From Siphonodentalium dalli (lineage: Eukaryota > Mollusca > Scaphopoda > Gadilida > Siphonodentaliidae): a DNA stretch of 64,000 nt. Under the pieces are notes generated by a model. The model was not told where the DNA came from. It was given only the letters and a program-made list of their open reading frames with translations, and did no database searches. Below, one piece after another: positions 10,917 through 21,690 of the stretch. How positions within the stretch are numbered: position 1 is the first letter of the stretch; every line of letters begins with the position of its first letter. The stretch is from NCBI GenBank assembly GCA_032622095.1, contig CP136063.1, positions 79,277,980 through 79,341,979 on the forward strand. Direction: 5' to 3'. A program made the translations under genes and the position numbers.

Positions 10917-11698
10917 TTTGACTGTTACTATGGGTGTGTGGTATTGACTATTACTATGGGTGTGTGTTAAAATCAGATTTATTTCAATGAACGAATGAAC
11001 GAAATTATATACACGGAACAGCAATAACAACAAAATGGTAACGATACATAACAAAACACTTAAATCTGTCTTAACTCTAATTGAATGGCCAACAATGTCA
11101 AGGAAATCGATAATTGAATAATTAGTTATGGTACATACACACTTCGTCACTTATTAAATACTTATTAAATACATTAACTAAACAGCTCATTAATGGAATG
11201 GAAATAATTATGATAACCCGCTGTTTTCGAATTCTCTCCAATTGGGTCGTAGCGTGATCAAATTTGTTTTGAATTTAGATTCTTCATTGGCTTGTGGCAA
11301 TAAATGGTGATCAATTTAACATGATACAATCCTCTCTTATATCTGCGTGACATATCTTATCCTGATGTTAATGGTAAGTTTATCTACCCTTTTCAACTAC
11401 TACCTGTACTCCCTCTCCCTTTCTCTTTCCTATCCCTTAATCTATAAACTTTATTATTCGGACCATACAGAACCAACCCCGTCTGATATACCCCAGTGGT
11501 ATCAATTGGGGTAACATTTATTTTCCGAGGATAGCACTTAACAAAAGACCACAAGCTTGTTGCTCAATCCTCTTTTGAACAATTTGAGATTATATGGTAT
11601 GTATTTATTGTTTGTAATTATGTTTAGTTCAAATAAAATATTGCTTAAACCAAATCGACCATATTCTTTTTTGCCGCTGTCGGAAGTCTACACACAGC

Positions 11699-12025
11699 TT
11701 ATGAAGCTTGTTCTGGAGCGCTGACATCATTCTGTCGTCGTACTCTCTTCGCTGGTGGCTCACACAGTCTTAACCTCTCGATGTCGGTCAGTGCAGCAGT
11801 CTGGTCTTTCTGTAGGCACCGGATGGATAACCATAATCTGAGCTGGTCATGGCCGACGAGGTGGTTGTGACCGTTGTTCCACGATTCACAGATGTTGTTG
11901 GTGCGGGATCTGTTGTCAACTGTGGCATCGTGGACATTCCAAACATCAACTGGGAATCTAGGCTTTGTCCGTTTCATAACAACCCTTTCCGCCGTCTTCC
12001 GACACACGATACGGTCTATTAACAT
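11699..12025 (-). pseudogene. MULE transposase C-terminal fragment
   Basis: A 108-codon frame containing the conserved C-terminal block of animal MULE transposases: FPVDVWNVHDATVDNRSRTN, then NICESWNNGHNHLVGHDQLR and a basic tail with PPAKRVRRQ. The RTNN-x-x-E-x-WN signature is visible (RTNNICESWN). The DDE catalytic core and the FLYWCH/zinc region expected upstream are absent, so only about a quarter of a transposase remains. Orientation is opposite to the host hAT gene. Confidence 0.8.
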
Positions 12026-12267
12026 AGTTCCTATTCTGTTCTTCAGAAAAATATCAAATTAAAAGCTCTTTATGGAAATTTGCGTCAAAACTCTCTACAC
12101 TCTCAAATCTTCAGAAAATGACTCTTTCATGTTTGTAAAAACACGCTTTCATGTTTGTCAAAACATTACATCGGCTGAGGTGAGATCGCGTGAGATGGCC
12201 TAACTGACTAGGCTTCACACGGCAACAGTAAAAACATTCTTTGATGTCAGCGAATTTATTAGCAGGG

Positions 12268-12402
12268 TGGGTAAATGTCCGCTTTGCCATTTCACCGGAG
12301 GGTGGGGAAATGTCCGGTGGGTAAATGTCCGATGGGTAATTGTCCGGGTGGGGAAATGTTCGCTTTTGAAAGTGGGGAAATGTCCGGTGGGGAAATATCC
12401 GG
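12268..12402. repeat. MULE right terminal inverted repeat
   Basis: Seven units of the reversed motif (AAATGTCCG with small variants such as aattgtccg and aaatgttcg). It mirrors the left terminus. Confidence 0.85.
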
Positions 12403-12662
12403 TTACCGTGTCACCAGTAAGCTGGTGGCCACAGAGGCTAATTATATGACAAGGTGTTATATTAATTACATTTTTTCCTGTATAATTATGGGCACAGATG
12501 TTTATGACTCTAGTTAACAATCAGTGTGTTGATTATCTCATTGTTCTTCATATAGTGGCCTAGCTGTGTGCCTGACTAACTGATACAGTCTTATTTCCTT
12601 AATAATGAAAAGATGGATACATGTATGTGTTACTAAAATACTTTATTATTTTCATGTTATAG

Positions 12663-13002
12663 CGAAAGCATCGAGATATCTACGAATCCACAATAACACA
12701 AGCACCATCAACAGTTGACCAACAACCTAGAATCTTTCAGTATGCAAAAACATCAGCCAAGTATGCTCAAAACGACAAAAAAACAAGAATAAATCACCGA
12801 CTGTCTGCTCTTTTTTCTATCCGGAAACCTTATCCCACTGAACACAATTGACAGCGATAGATTCAGAGAGCTGATGGAGGAAGCTCACCCTCGTTATAAG
12901 ATTCCCAACAGAAAGTACCTGTCTAGTAAGATCCTGGCGACAACAGTTTTCTCGGCATCACTGGATATTATATTCTTGACCGGACCATGCATTCTGTTAT
13001 GA
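12663..13002 (+). pseudogene. hAT transposase exon 2, frameshifted and truncated
   Basis: Opens RKHRDIYESTITQAPSTVDQ and continues through KTRINHRLSALFSIRKP to a stop at 12849-12851. A neighbouring frame carries the expected continuation, RFRELMEEAHPRYKIPNRKY, a conserved hAT block (F-R-x-L-x-x-x-x-x-P-x-Y-x-x-P). So a small indel lies at about 12805-12840. The frame ends after LDIIFLTGPC. Several hundred residues, including the rest of the DDE core and the dimerisation domain, are gone. An AATAAA at 13097-13102 could serve as the polyadenylation signal. Confidence 0.85.
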
Positions 13003-13145
13003 ATTTATAGACTCTGCTAAATCATTTAGCCTAAATGTGCTCCATTATTGAGCTTACTCATGTATTTTATCTTAATTGTGTTATGTTTTGTTATCAAATA
13101 AAGTCCATATAAATAAATAGTGTTCCTACTTTAATTATGTACTGA

Positions 13146-13297
13146 ACTGTAATTGCAATTGTAATTGAATTACATTCCAAAGTAATTGTAATTGTAATTA
13201 ATTACATTGTGAAATAGATGTAATGTGAATTGTAATTGTAATAGCAAAATGTTGAAGTAATTGTAATTGTAATTAATTACATTTATAAGTAATTGCC
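13146..13297. repeat. hAT right subterminal TAATTG repeats
   Basis: The same TAATTG/ATTACA word cluster as at the left end, including several runs of gtaattgtaattaattaca. The inverted terminus follows immediately. Confidence 0.85.
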
Positions 13298-13306
13298 CCA
13301 TCCCTG

Positions 13307-13314
13307 AGGGGAAC
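13307..13314. repeat. hAT target-site duplication, right
   Basis: AGGGGAAC, an exact match to the left copy. Confidence 0.95.
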
Positions 13315-13760
13315 CCACTACTCTGCTCCCATTCACCGTTAGTGTTGTCTGAATACCTATGGTTCAACTTAGACAGAAATGCCGAAGTTAAAAATGACTT
13401 ACACACAATTAATATGGGAAAGGTTAAATGCGTGTTATCATTTTGTGATTTGTAATATCGGGGGTACTACGAAACGATAAGCTAACAACATCTCGCAAAT
13501 TTCACAAAGATCAACAATTGATTATTGTAAACTGCTTACAGGCGATACGTCGCCTGTGAGTGATTCATAATATATTGAATCACGGCATGCCTCCGTTACA
13601 AAAGGATTGAGAGGTTGATCGCTTATCAGAGCTATCCAATCGGTACAAGGATTGCTTGTTGATTACCACATGTCTGCGCAAAGTTCACCAATAAATGTTT
13701 TGTTTGTAAATTGTGCATGTAAAAGTACAAATCTTTGTCATATCGAGTGCTACAGGGCAA

Positions 13761-13865
13761 TTCCATGTCACAGGCCCCTGTGGAAAATTACTAAAATACC
13801 AATATAGACTGGTATAGTCTATATTGGTATTTTAGTAATTTTCCCCAGGGGCCTGTGTTCCATGT
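13761..13865. mobile_element. 89-bp palindromic MITE with 8-bp target duplication
   Basis: The element (13769-13857) is almost entirely a hairpin. Arms of about 42 bp begin CACAGGCCCCTG and meet at a loop of about 5 bp. TTCCATGT lies immediately on both sides. The 8-bp duplication and CA...TG ends suggest mobilisation by a hAT-type transposase. It has no coding capacity. Confidence 0.88.
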
Positions 13866-15335
13866 TGGAGAGAACAACATGCCAAAATTTTAAAAGAATT
13901 TTTCTTTCTTCTGACATTATCCATTTTGTAGACATATGAAAGAATAGAATTTTTTTATTTTAGTATACTGAAAATGTAATCAATCACCATCAAATTAAAC
14001 TATGCATATCTCATTAAGAAGGGCGGGAAATCATAAATCGAATAATACCAATTTGGAAATGTAACTCCCCTCATTCAGAAAAAAACATTCCAATTAAACC
14101 ATACCTAGTTGATTGGTACGTCCGTTACCAAAATGGTGAATATTTGTTGGTAATAGAGCCATATGTTAGAATATAAAAGGAACAGACCATATTTATAAAG
14201 GAAGACAGATGAACGATCACAGAAAATTAGCGCATTGTTTATGTTTAGAATTTGTGAACAAGATTGAAGCAACTTAAATTTGGTACGTGCGTTACCATTC
14301 TAAAGTGGTACGTCCGTACCAAGTATATATCTGCTAACTCTGGTCAAAATACCACAAAGATAGTTTTCAATTTCAAGTAGCATCATTATTTGTGTACCTT
14401 TCTTGTTATCTGTGTAATTTCCATTCAACTAACCCTTCGGTTTGATCAGTTATCCACATCAGATGTGTGTGTGAATGGGATATTCCCGGCACTAAATAAA
14501 TCTATTGATAGACGTGTTTATGGGAATTTCCCAAAGGATGGGCTATATTTAGATTGTAGGCTCTGAGAACATGACAAGTAAAATAATTTAAATAAATTAG
14601 TTAAAAATAATAGTTACCCTCGAATCAATGGTCAGATAAAATATTTCTGTTATTAAATCACCCATTTAGCACTGCCTTCAGTAAACAAAATTATTTCCCA
14701 CTTGGAAGCGCCAACACACCCATTTTCAGAGACCAATTCGCGTGAATTTTTGTCGTATGCTTTTGTTTTTGACAACTTGAATTGGCACACGGAATGTGAT
14801 CTGTCAGATATGAACAACAAACGTCAAATTGAATACAACTGGAATCATTGTGAAAGGTGGGTTTACAAAGAATGAAATAAATGAAAATATAGGGAGGGTA
14901 AACGATCGATGGAATTGCCCAATTCTTCACTCGATGCAGTAAACTCCATTTCGCGCGTTTTTTTTTCAGCACCAAAATCTGCCATATATGAACTATAGAC
15001 ACCCCCATATTGGCCGTCAACATGACATTTGTGGTTATTTATCAACTGTTTACTTATTTTCATGAAAGATGACACAGATGTAATCATTCATAGGACGATA
15101 ATAAGTTACGAGTATTTTAAACCGACAAGCTCATGTTCAATTTATAGATCAATATTGAGCGACTTAGCTCGCGGAAACAAACTGAAAGGAAACATTCTTT
15201 CAGCTACCAACACGAGTGTCAATGAACAAAGAGCAATAACTCTATTTACAACTTTTGTTTTGATACCTGTATTCAGTAGCTATCGTTTTCTGGTTCGACC
15301 GCAGCGTGTATAATGTGTTGTGGTGGGTGGTGTCT
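13866..15335. other. Gene-free stretch
   Basis: Contains a short recurring phrase (ggtacgtgcgttacc, tggtacgtccgttacc, ggtacgtccgtacc) at about 14117-14320, perhaps a degenerate repeat. Overlapping frames at 14691-15313 on both strands have no recognisable domain. Confidence 0.4.
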
Positions 15336-15427
15336 CTCAGTACTAGTGTACTGTGATCACAGTACTAGTGTACTGTGATGGGGGTGATATGGGAGGTGAT
15401 TTGGGGGGGGTGGGTCAGAGAGGGGGT
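15336..15427. repeat. Overlapping palindromes followed by a G-rich tract
   Basis: The 22-bp phrase ctcagtactagtgtactgtg occurs twice in a row. The second copy is a hairpin with 10-bp arms (atcacagtac-tagt-gtactgtgat), and the junction gtactgtgatcacagtac is itself a perfect 18-bp palindrome. The next 45 bases hold several G runs, including one of eight, on the plus strand. Confidence 0.75.
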
Positions 15428-15793
15428 ACCTCACTCCAAATTGATCCAAAAAAAGAAGTTGGAGTTTCAACAATGACCAGGCTAAAATTGATAGAAATTG
15501 TTCTACGTGTAGTTTTAAAACATCATCTAGTAATTAGAGTTAAGTATGTTGTTTCAGACCAAAAGTCAACCAATTTCCTACTTTTGGTCAAATGGATATC
15601 AGTTGGAAAATAATAAATTTAATGTACCATGCAGTGGGGGGGGGGAGATCATACAAGTGTGGTATGGAATTGAATTTTCTCACTGTTGAAATTTAGGTGG
15701 TTCATGCAAAGGGGGTGTATAATATGGTGAATATATGTATGCCTCTGACACATATAATCCCCCCCCCGCAGGTAAGCAATTATGAAATTGATC
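15428..15793. other. Spacer with poly-G and poly-C runs
   Basis: Holds a G run at about 15634-15645 and a C run at about 15763-15771 that ends cgcag. The latter is a possible splice acceptor just before the transposase-like reading frame. No gene seen. Confidence 0.4.
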
Positions 15794-17646
15794 ATGGGGA
15801 GAGGAAACCAACTGACTGCAGCCCAGAAACGGGCAAGATACAGGATAGAAATAAAGTAAAAGTTAATGAGCGTGATAAACTGAGAAAAATAAACATGCGT
15901 AGAACATTGAAGAAAGATGAACAGAGATTGGAAATTCAGATTGAAAGAGAACATAAGACTACAGAGCTATAAAATGAAGAACAGGAATACAGCTTTGGTA
16001 CCGGTACCCGAAGAGTTAGATATTTCACCTCAAGCAGTTGAAAAAGCGATGAAAAGAGCATCACATTCCCTTCCAAAATCGCAAAGGAAGAGGAGAAACA
16101 TTATCATCAAACTTGCAGAGGAAGAAGGCGTGACTGCAGCGTGAGTAAATTGAATGTTCTTTCAGGAAGTTCCTGCCCACCCAACAAACTGTCAGCTGCA
16201 TCAGAAGAGATTGTGGAGAAGTGTTTCAGTAGTGATATGGTATCGTGGCAAGCCCCCGGACGGAAAGACCGAGTGATATCCAGAGATGAGAGAGGGAAAA
16301 CATACATACAAAAAACATACCTGATTTGTTCTCTAAGAGAATCTCACAACCTATTCTCTAAATTGTACACCGATGAGCATAAAGTACCATTTTCTCAATT
16401 CTGCGCATTAAGACCACAGGATGTGCTGTCATTCACTAAATCACCACAGAATGTTTGTGTAATCCATGAGTACGTCGGGTTTCTCTTGAAGGCAGTAAAC
16501 AGCTGTGGGGTCAAAATTCACACGGAATTTCGAAGTTTCGTTGAGCAAGTTGTTTGCTGTCAGAACAATGAAACATGTCAAACAATGCCAAACATGTAAT
16601 GATGGCAAATTGTTTGAAGAATTCCAGCCATCCACATGATGATATCAACGACGTGAAATGGTACAAATGGGTGATAAATGAAAATAAATATGAAAAGGTT
16701 ATCAATTATTCTTCCAAGTTGCAGATATTCAATGAATTGAAAGCAAAATTAACCACATTCCTGAAACACACATTCACGAAGCGTGAACAGGCAAAATATT
16801 TTGAATCAACTAAATCATCAGTAAATGGAAAACAATTGTCATTCAGGTAGACTTTGCGGAAAACTTCTCTATCAAACAACAACATGAAATCCAGTCGGCC
16901 CACTGGGCCCATAAACAAGTAACCCTGTTTCCCGTTTATCTCTGGATGTTTGGTCAGGAGGAAAAAAGTATTTGCATCATTTCCGATTTACTGGATCACA
17001 CAAAATTAGCAGTGTATAAATTCATGCAGAAAATTAAAGAAATAAATCCTCATGTCGAGGAAGTTGATGTGTTCTCAGATGGGCCATCTGCTCAATTCAA
17101 CAGAGATATCTGTTTTCGAATTTGGAAAAATGGTCTGAGGAGCACAAGGTCGTTGGAACTATTTTGCAACTTCCCATGGAAAGGGAGTAGTGGATGGCGT
17201 GGAGATACTATAAAGAGAACCGTTTGTAATAGGATGCTATCTGAGACTGAAATGATTAAGGATGCAGCAGATGTGGCTACAGTAGCCGTGAAATTTTGCT
17301 CCAACGTGTCAGTGATATATATACCCTCGCATGAGATTACTTCTATGATGTACTCAATCATGAAGTTGAACCAACCAAAACCAATTGGAGCAGTTGAGAG
17401 TTAATTCGTGGGTGGTTGTATCATAAGATGGAGAACAATGGAGAGCTCACTGAAATTCGATCAAACGACATTGAAGTTAATGTCATGATAAGGCATGGGA
17501 ATTTTAGGAATTTTTGGCAGTGGCCAGCGACGCCCGACCGAATATTCTATAAGAGAGACAATGTAGTCACAATCATTAAGCCTCCTAACATAAAAATGCA
17601 AGGCAGGCGACTCTTCTTTGTATTTGACCCAGAAGAGTTTCGATGA
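15794..17646 (+). pseudogene. DDE-type DNA-transposon transposase, multiply frameshifted
   Basis: The frame starts MGRGNQLTAAQKRARYRIEI, the basic AQ-R-x-R-x-Y opening of a transposase-like family common in aquatic invertebrates. At least five frame changes follow. Recognisable blocks in order are LPKSQRKRRNIIIKL; TYLICSLRESHNLFSKLYTD; PFSQFCALRPQDV; a Cys cluster (VCCQNNE then CQTCNDGKLF); the D-containing block QVDFAENFS-IKQQHEIQSAHW at about 16844-16905; SDLLDHTKL; FSDGPSAQF at about 17072-17098; and NFPWKGSSGWRG-IKRTV, where HGK-x-x-x-D-G-x-G-G is usual. I infer an RNase H-like fold with DFAEN and SDG as acidic sites. I cannot give the superfamily name. I found no inverted termini. Confidence 0.65.
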
Positions 17647-19519
17647 GTTTGATCAGATTGTGTCATCTATGGAACATTCCATTATATCGTACCAGTATTT
17701 GAGTTAATTTGAGTTGGATTAACTAACATCACGTTCTCCGTAGTTATACATCCCGTTCTTGTTTTTTTTCTCCATGCTGCCCAATTGGTTAAATCCACTC
17801 AACAATAAAAGTCAAAATTCTTCGTTGTGATGCCGATAAAAGAAAGTAATGACAATTCTTCCTGCGTTCGAATAAAATTTTCATAGATGTGTGGTTTTGT
17901 GACACTTTATCATAACAACATTTAAGCTCAATTTCTATCGATAACACTAGGACTGAATATATGGTATGCTTAATGAAATGGAGAAGTAATAAAATTACTT
18001 TAAAATACGCTTCATTTTATTTCAAAATTTTACAGCATTGAAAAAATGCACATGGAAAAAGAGATGTACAACTACCGAGAACTGACGTCATAAAAACCAC
18101 GTTAACTATTGTTTTCCAACTCCTGATTAAATCTTCATCATCTGATGACATAACAGATGAACTTAATAAATTAATTATATTAATATAGGATGATATTCAG
18201 ACATTCCAAACATTTGATCAATCTGCTAATCAGACTGTTATGTCCTCATAAGTAAACTGTTTGGATTTGTCGTTGAATTGAGTTTTTGGTGTGTGAATTA
18301 GTTTTATTTATGTTCTCACTGAAGTTTAGGCTAATTATCCAAAATGTAGTGGTCTCAATAATTGTGAGTTTAATACCAGTTAGTATCCATTCTCATTAGC
18401 TCAAGTACTAAAGTGTTTTTGAGGACTCTGATAAATGTGAACCATAATTCCCGACAGACTTGATTTGAGGTGTGATACCAAAGAGGACTTTTATTCAACT
18501 ATCCATCTTAAGTTTCTTGTCATTGATGAACTGTTCTCTTTACCTATCATATCTCAAACCCAGTCCTGTTAGATGTGTCATTAATTTTGTCATAAATTGT
18601 TAATTAATTATTTAATTAATTTGTTGTTGCTATCTGTTTTTATTCAAAAGTTATGATAATATACTAGCTTTCCTGATTAAAATTTAGTTGACATTATCAT
18701 TAAAATTGTATTTCAATCTGGAAAAAAGTGTAAACAAAGTCGGGCCCTGGTTAAATACATGTGAGAAACATCGTTATCTATCATTTAAATAGTTTTTATT
18801 TACAAACTAAAAGTGTAGCATTTCAGTCAATCCTTTGGATTTCTATACACCCTTTTGAAAAAATAGAACAGCCAAGTGAACAACCAGGTGTATTCAGGGT
18901 TCCTGGCATTAAATTACAACAACATTGAAAAGTTTGAACATCAAAACATGAAATAAATGGATATAACACAATACATATAGCATTTTTCATTACCGGTAGC
19001 TCTTATTGTTCCAAATGTGTTATATACATCTAAAGATTATTATGAAATCTAAATAAAGTACAATATGTTCCATAAGAAATAGGCTTGGAACTCTCAATAC
19101 ACCTCTTAAACAGTCATACTAGATAGTAGTAAGCTCTGCCACACAATGTGTTAGGAACAGGACTGTTTGATATCAGCTCACCGTTTGGTGATGGGGTATC
19201 CATCCTACAACTTCCAAAGTGCACCTCTTGAATCCAAACCCAAATTAATTCCACATACAGTGTAGCGATGGAATGGTATAAGAAGCGAGTGGTTAATACA
19301 ACGAAGAAAAACATGTTAGATGCAGTATATATATAATCCCGGCATATCCCGCAAACTTCACTCACAGATCACATTTTTTTCAAGATATCGTTGAGTATGC
19401 TAAGTACATGTAACATGCTACGGTTGGCTATATAATACCACAAGTATAGCACTCACTATGGACACTTGATGTCCTGATATCAATTACCAAAGTTTATCAG
19501 AGATGTGGTGACATATATA
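17647..19519. other. Gene-free stretch
   Basis: AT-rich with long low-complexity TTAATTAA runs (for example about 18600-18625). I see no gene, RNA or shared repeat. It may include the trailing part of the upstream transposon. Confidence 0.4.
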
Positions 19520-19549
19520 GGTCCGAATCGGCATTTCTGGTTTAGACTA

Positions 19550-19720
19550 GGTTTTATTCTAGACCAGGTTTTACTCCAGTTTAAACTAGGTTTCAGTAGG
19601 AGTGAAACTCGGTTTTACTGTAGTAAACTACGTTTTATGGGAGTAAAAAAGGGTTTTTAGTGTAGTTAAACCCAGTTTTGTGATAAACTCAGTTTTAGTT
19701 TGTGGAATTCGATCTAAATT
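19550..19720. repeat. AGGTTTTACT-type degenerate repeats
   Basis: Seven or more variants of gttttact/gtaaaact words, alternating with tttaaactagg. The same word family recurs at 25200-25260 and around 25640-25700. It appears to be the subterminal domain of the 19520-25280 inverted ends. Confidence 0.6.
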
Positions 19721-20235
19721 AAAACTATGTTATATTGACGTGATAAAGTTATGGTAATATTATTAATTGTTTGTGGAGAATTGGCTATATAATCATCAGT
19801 ATAAGCTTAGGTATATATGATTTATACGTACCATACGTCTCGTCTCGAAAATATACCTTTAAATATACTTTGAAAAAACATCAAAGTTAAACCACCCTAC
19901 CCCAGGTTTTACTAAAAACCTAATTTTGTGGGTTTAATAATTCGGTCGATTTTTTTCGTCCAGTATTGATGTTGTTTCTTCGCGAATATGTGAGTGTTTA
20001 TTTTGAATTGGGGGAGGCGTTTATGCTCGGGCGTTTGTCACTCAATGTACATGCAGGACAGTCTAAGTGGAATTCGGGGAGGCGATGTCGGTACTTATGA
20101 GTCAGTGTGATGGATGAATTCTTGCTTTATATGTTTGTTTGCAATTCGCTCGTCCGGATGTCGCTTTGGCGACTGAGAGCATGGAGGGGTCGGACTGATC
20201 AGTTTGACGTGTTAGACACGAACTTGACTTTTGAA

Positions 20236-21092
20236 ATTGATTCCTTATTCACAAAAATGTATCTTTCGGTCAATTTGACGCATGGGTTGGTGACCCGCCC
20301 AAATACCCACCAGAGACACCCCAGCCCTCATCCGGGGAGGGTGACGGCCACACTACGGGGGAATGGAGTATGGACCATTTTGGAGAACTGTAAGGATTTC
20401 GGCCAATTTGATGTTATGGGTGGGTGGCCCGCCCCAAATAACCCATAGAAACACACCACCCTCACCTCTGTGGGGGTACCACCGAGGGGGTGAACATGTG
20501 ATATGGAACATTTTCGAGACCGGTAAGTATTTCGGCCAATTTGACGACATGGATGGATGGCCCGCTCAAATGTCCAATAGAAACAGCCCACCCCTCAACC
20601 CTGGGTGAACCACCCCAAGAGGTGAAAATGGGGTATGGTCCATTTTCGAGAACGGTAAGGATTTCGGTCAATTTGACGTCAGGAGTGGGTAGCTCGCTCC
20701 AAATACCCCATAGAAACACCCTCACTCGGGGGTACCACCCAGAGGGGGGGTGAAATGGGGTATGGACCATTTTCGAGAACGGTGGTGGCACACAGCAAAT
20801 CCCCCTAGAAACACACCAACCCGCACCCCGGGGTCCATACCCCATTTTCACCCGCTCTGGTAGAACCACCCGCGGTGAGGGTGGGGTGTTTCTATGGACT
20901 ATATTTGAGGGCGGGCCGCCCACCAATGCAGTCATATTGACCGAAATCCTTACCGTTCTAGAAAACGGTCCATACCCCATTCCGACACTCGGGTGAGGGG
21001 TGGGGTGTTTCTATCGGGTATTTGGGTCTGGCCACCTACACATGCCGTAATATTGACCGAGAGATGCATTTTTGTGTGAATAAGGAATAAAA
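20236..21092. repeat. GC-rich satellite in head-to-head orientation
   Basis: Units of 127-135 bp carry ccattttcgagaacggtaag, gatttcggccaatttgac, a proline-like CCC-rich stretch and ggggtgaaaatggggtatgg. About four copies run forward (to about 20790), then the array inverts. Even the outer edge, attccttattcacaaaaatg at 20242, reappears inverted at about 21068-21090. GC content is far above the surroundings. Confidence 0.85.
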
Positions 21093-21690
21093 TGTCCCCA
21101 TAAGGAATACAAATTCCCCATTTTCACCCCAGCAGGGTGGTACCCTCCAGGGATGAGGGTAGGGTGTTTCTAGGGGATACTTGGAGCGTGCCGCACACCC
21201 ATGTCGTCAAATTGGCCGAAATGCTTACCGTCCATATCCCATCTTCACCCCTCGGGTGGTACCCACCCGCCCGGGTGTGAGGGTGGGGTGTTTATATGGG
21301 TTATTTGAGGTACTCTTCCACGGGGGTGAGGGCTGTGGTGTTTCTATTCGCTATTTGGGCGTACCTCATTTCCACCTCCTCGGGTAGTACCCCCTCCCGC
21401 TGGTGAGGGGTGGGTGGGGGTTTATATGGTGTATTTTGATCGGACAACACACTCCTGCTGCCAAATTAATTAACCTAAATCCTTACCGTTCTCGAAAATG
21501 GTCCTTACCCCAGTTCTTCCGGGTGAGGGGTGATGTTTCTATCGGGTATTTTGGGCGGGCCACCCAACCATGCCGTAAAATTCGCCGAAATCCTTCCCGT
21601 TCTCGAAAATGATCCATACCCCATTTTCACCCGTCCGGATGGTACCCCCGGGGAGGGGTGGTGATGTTTCTATGGGATATTTGTGGCGGG
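21093..21690. repeat. Further inverted satellite copies
   Basis: Continuation of the same 130-bp family, all in the inverted orientation, with more divergence and deletions. Phrases such as gtttctat-ggg-tatttg and ccataccccattttcaccc mark successive units. Confidence 0.8.

Larger units (their letters stand above)
10788..12402 (-). mobile_element. MULE-like transposon with tandem-repeat inverted ends
   Basis: Both ends consist of short units centred on CGGACATTTCCCCACC: six on the left in forward orientation and seven on the right inverted. The two ends share the phrase gaaatggcaaagcggacatt. The outermost matching bases are CCGGACATTTCCCCACCGG (left) and CCGGATATTTCCCCACCGG (right, inverted). 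The interior encodes a MULE transposase fragment. I could not identify a clean 9-bp target duplication; the flanks share only a gtgtc word. Confidence 0.8.
10600..12662 (+). other. hAT transposase intron hosting a MULE
   Basis: Starts gtaagt and ends ttcatgttatag. Nearly all of it (10788-12402) is the inserted MULE-like element, so the original intron was probably about 450 bp. Confidence 0.75.
9910..13306 (+). mobile_element. hAT-superfamily DNA transposon with nested MULE
   Basis: The ends read CAGGGATAGGGTAATTG and, inverted, CAGGGATGGGGCAATTA. They are flanked by a perfect 8-bp duplication. Subterminal zones at both ends are packed with TAATTGTAATTG words. Inside is a two-exon BED-finger transposase gene on the plus strand whose intron carries a second transposon. 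The transposase is broken and most of its catalytic core is missing, so the copy is non-autonomous. The perfect target duplication suggests the insertion is not very old. Confidence 0.95.

Noticed and set aside
10740-11150. Minus-strand 136-codon frame and the plus-strand frame with repeated RTFPH peptides, plus similar frames at 12215-12520
   Set aside because: These peptides are translations of the CGGACATTTCCCC terminal repeats of the MULE, not proteins.
13170-13406. Frame with NYNYNYF repeats
   Set aside because: Translation of the TAATTG subterminal repeats of the hAT element.
20328-20980. Long overlapping proline-rich frames in the GC-rich satellite
   Set aside because: They repeat with the 130-bp unit on both strands and in several frames; they are a by-product of GC-rich tandem DNA.
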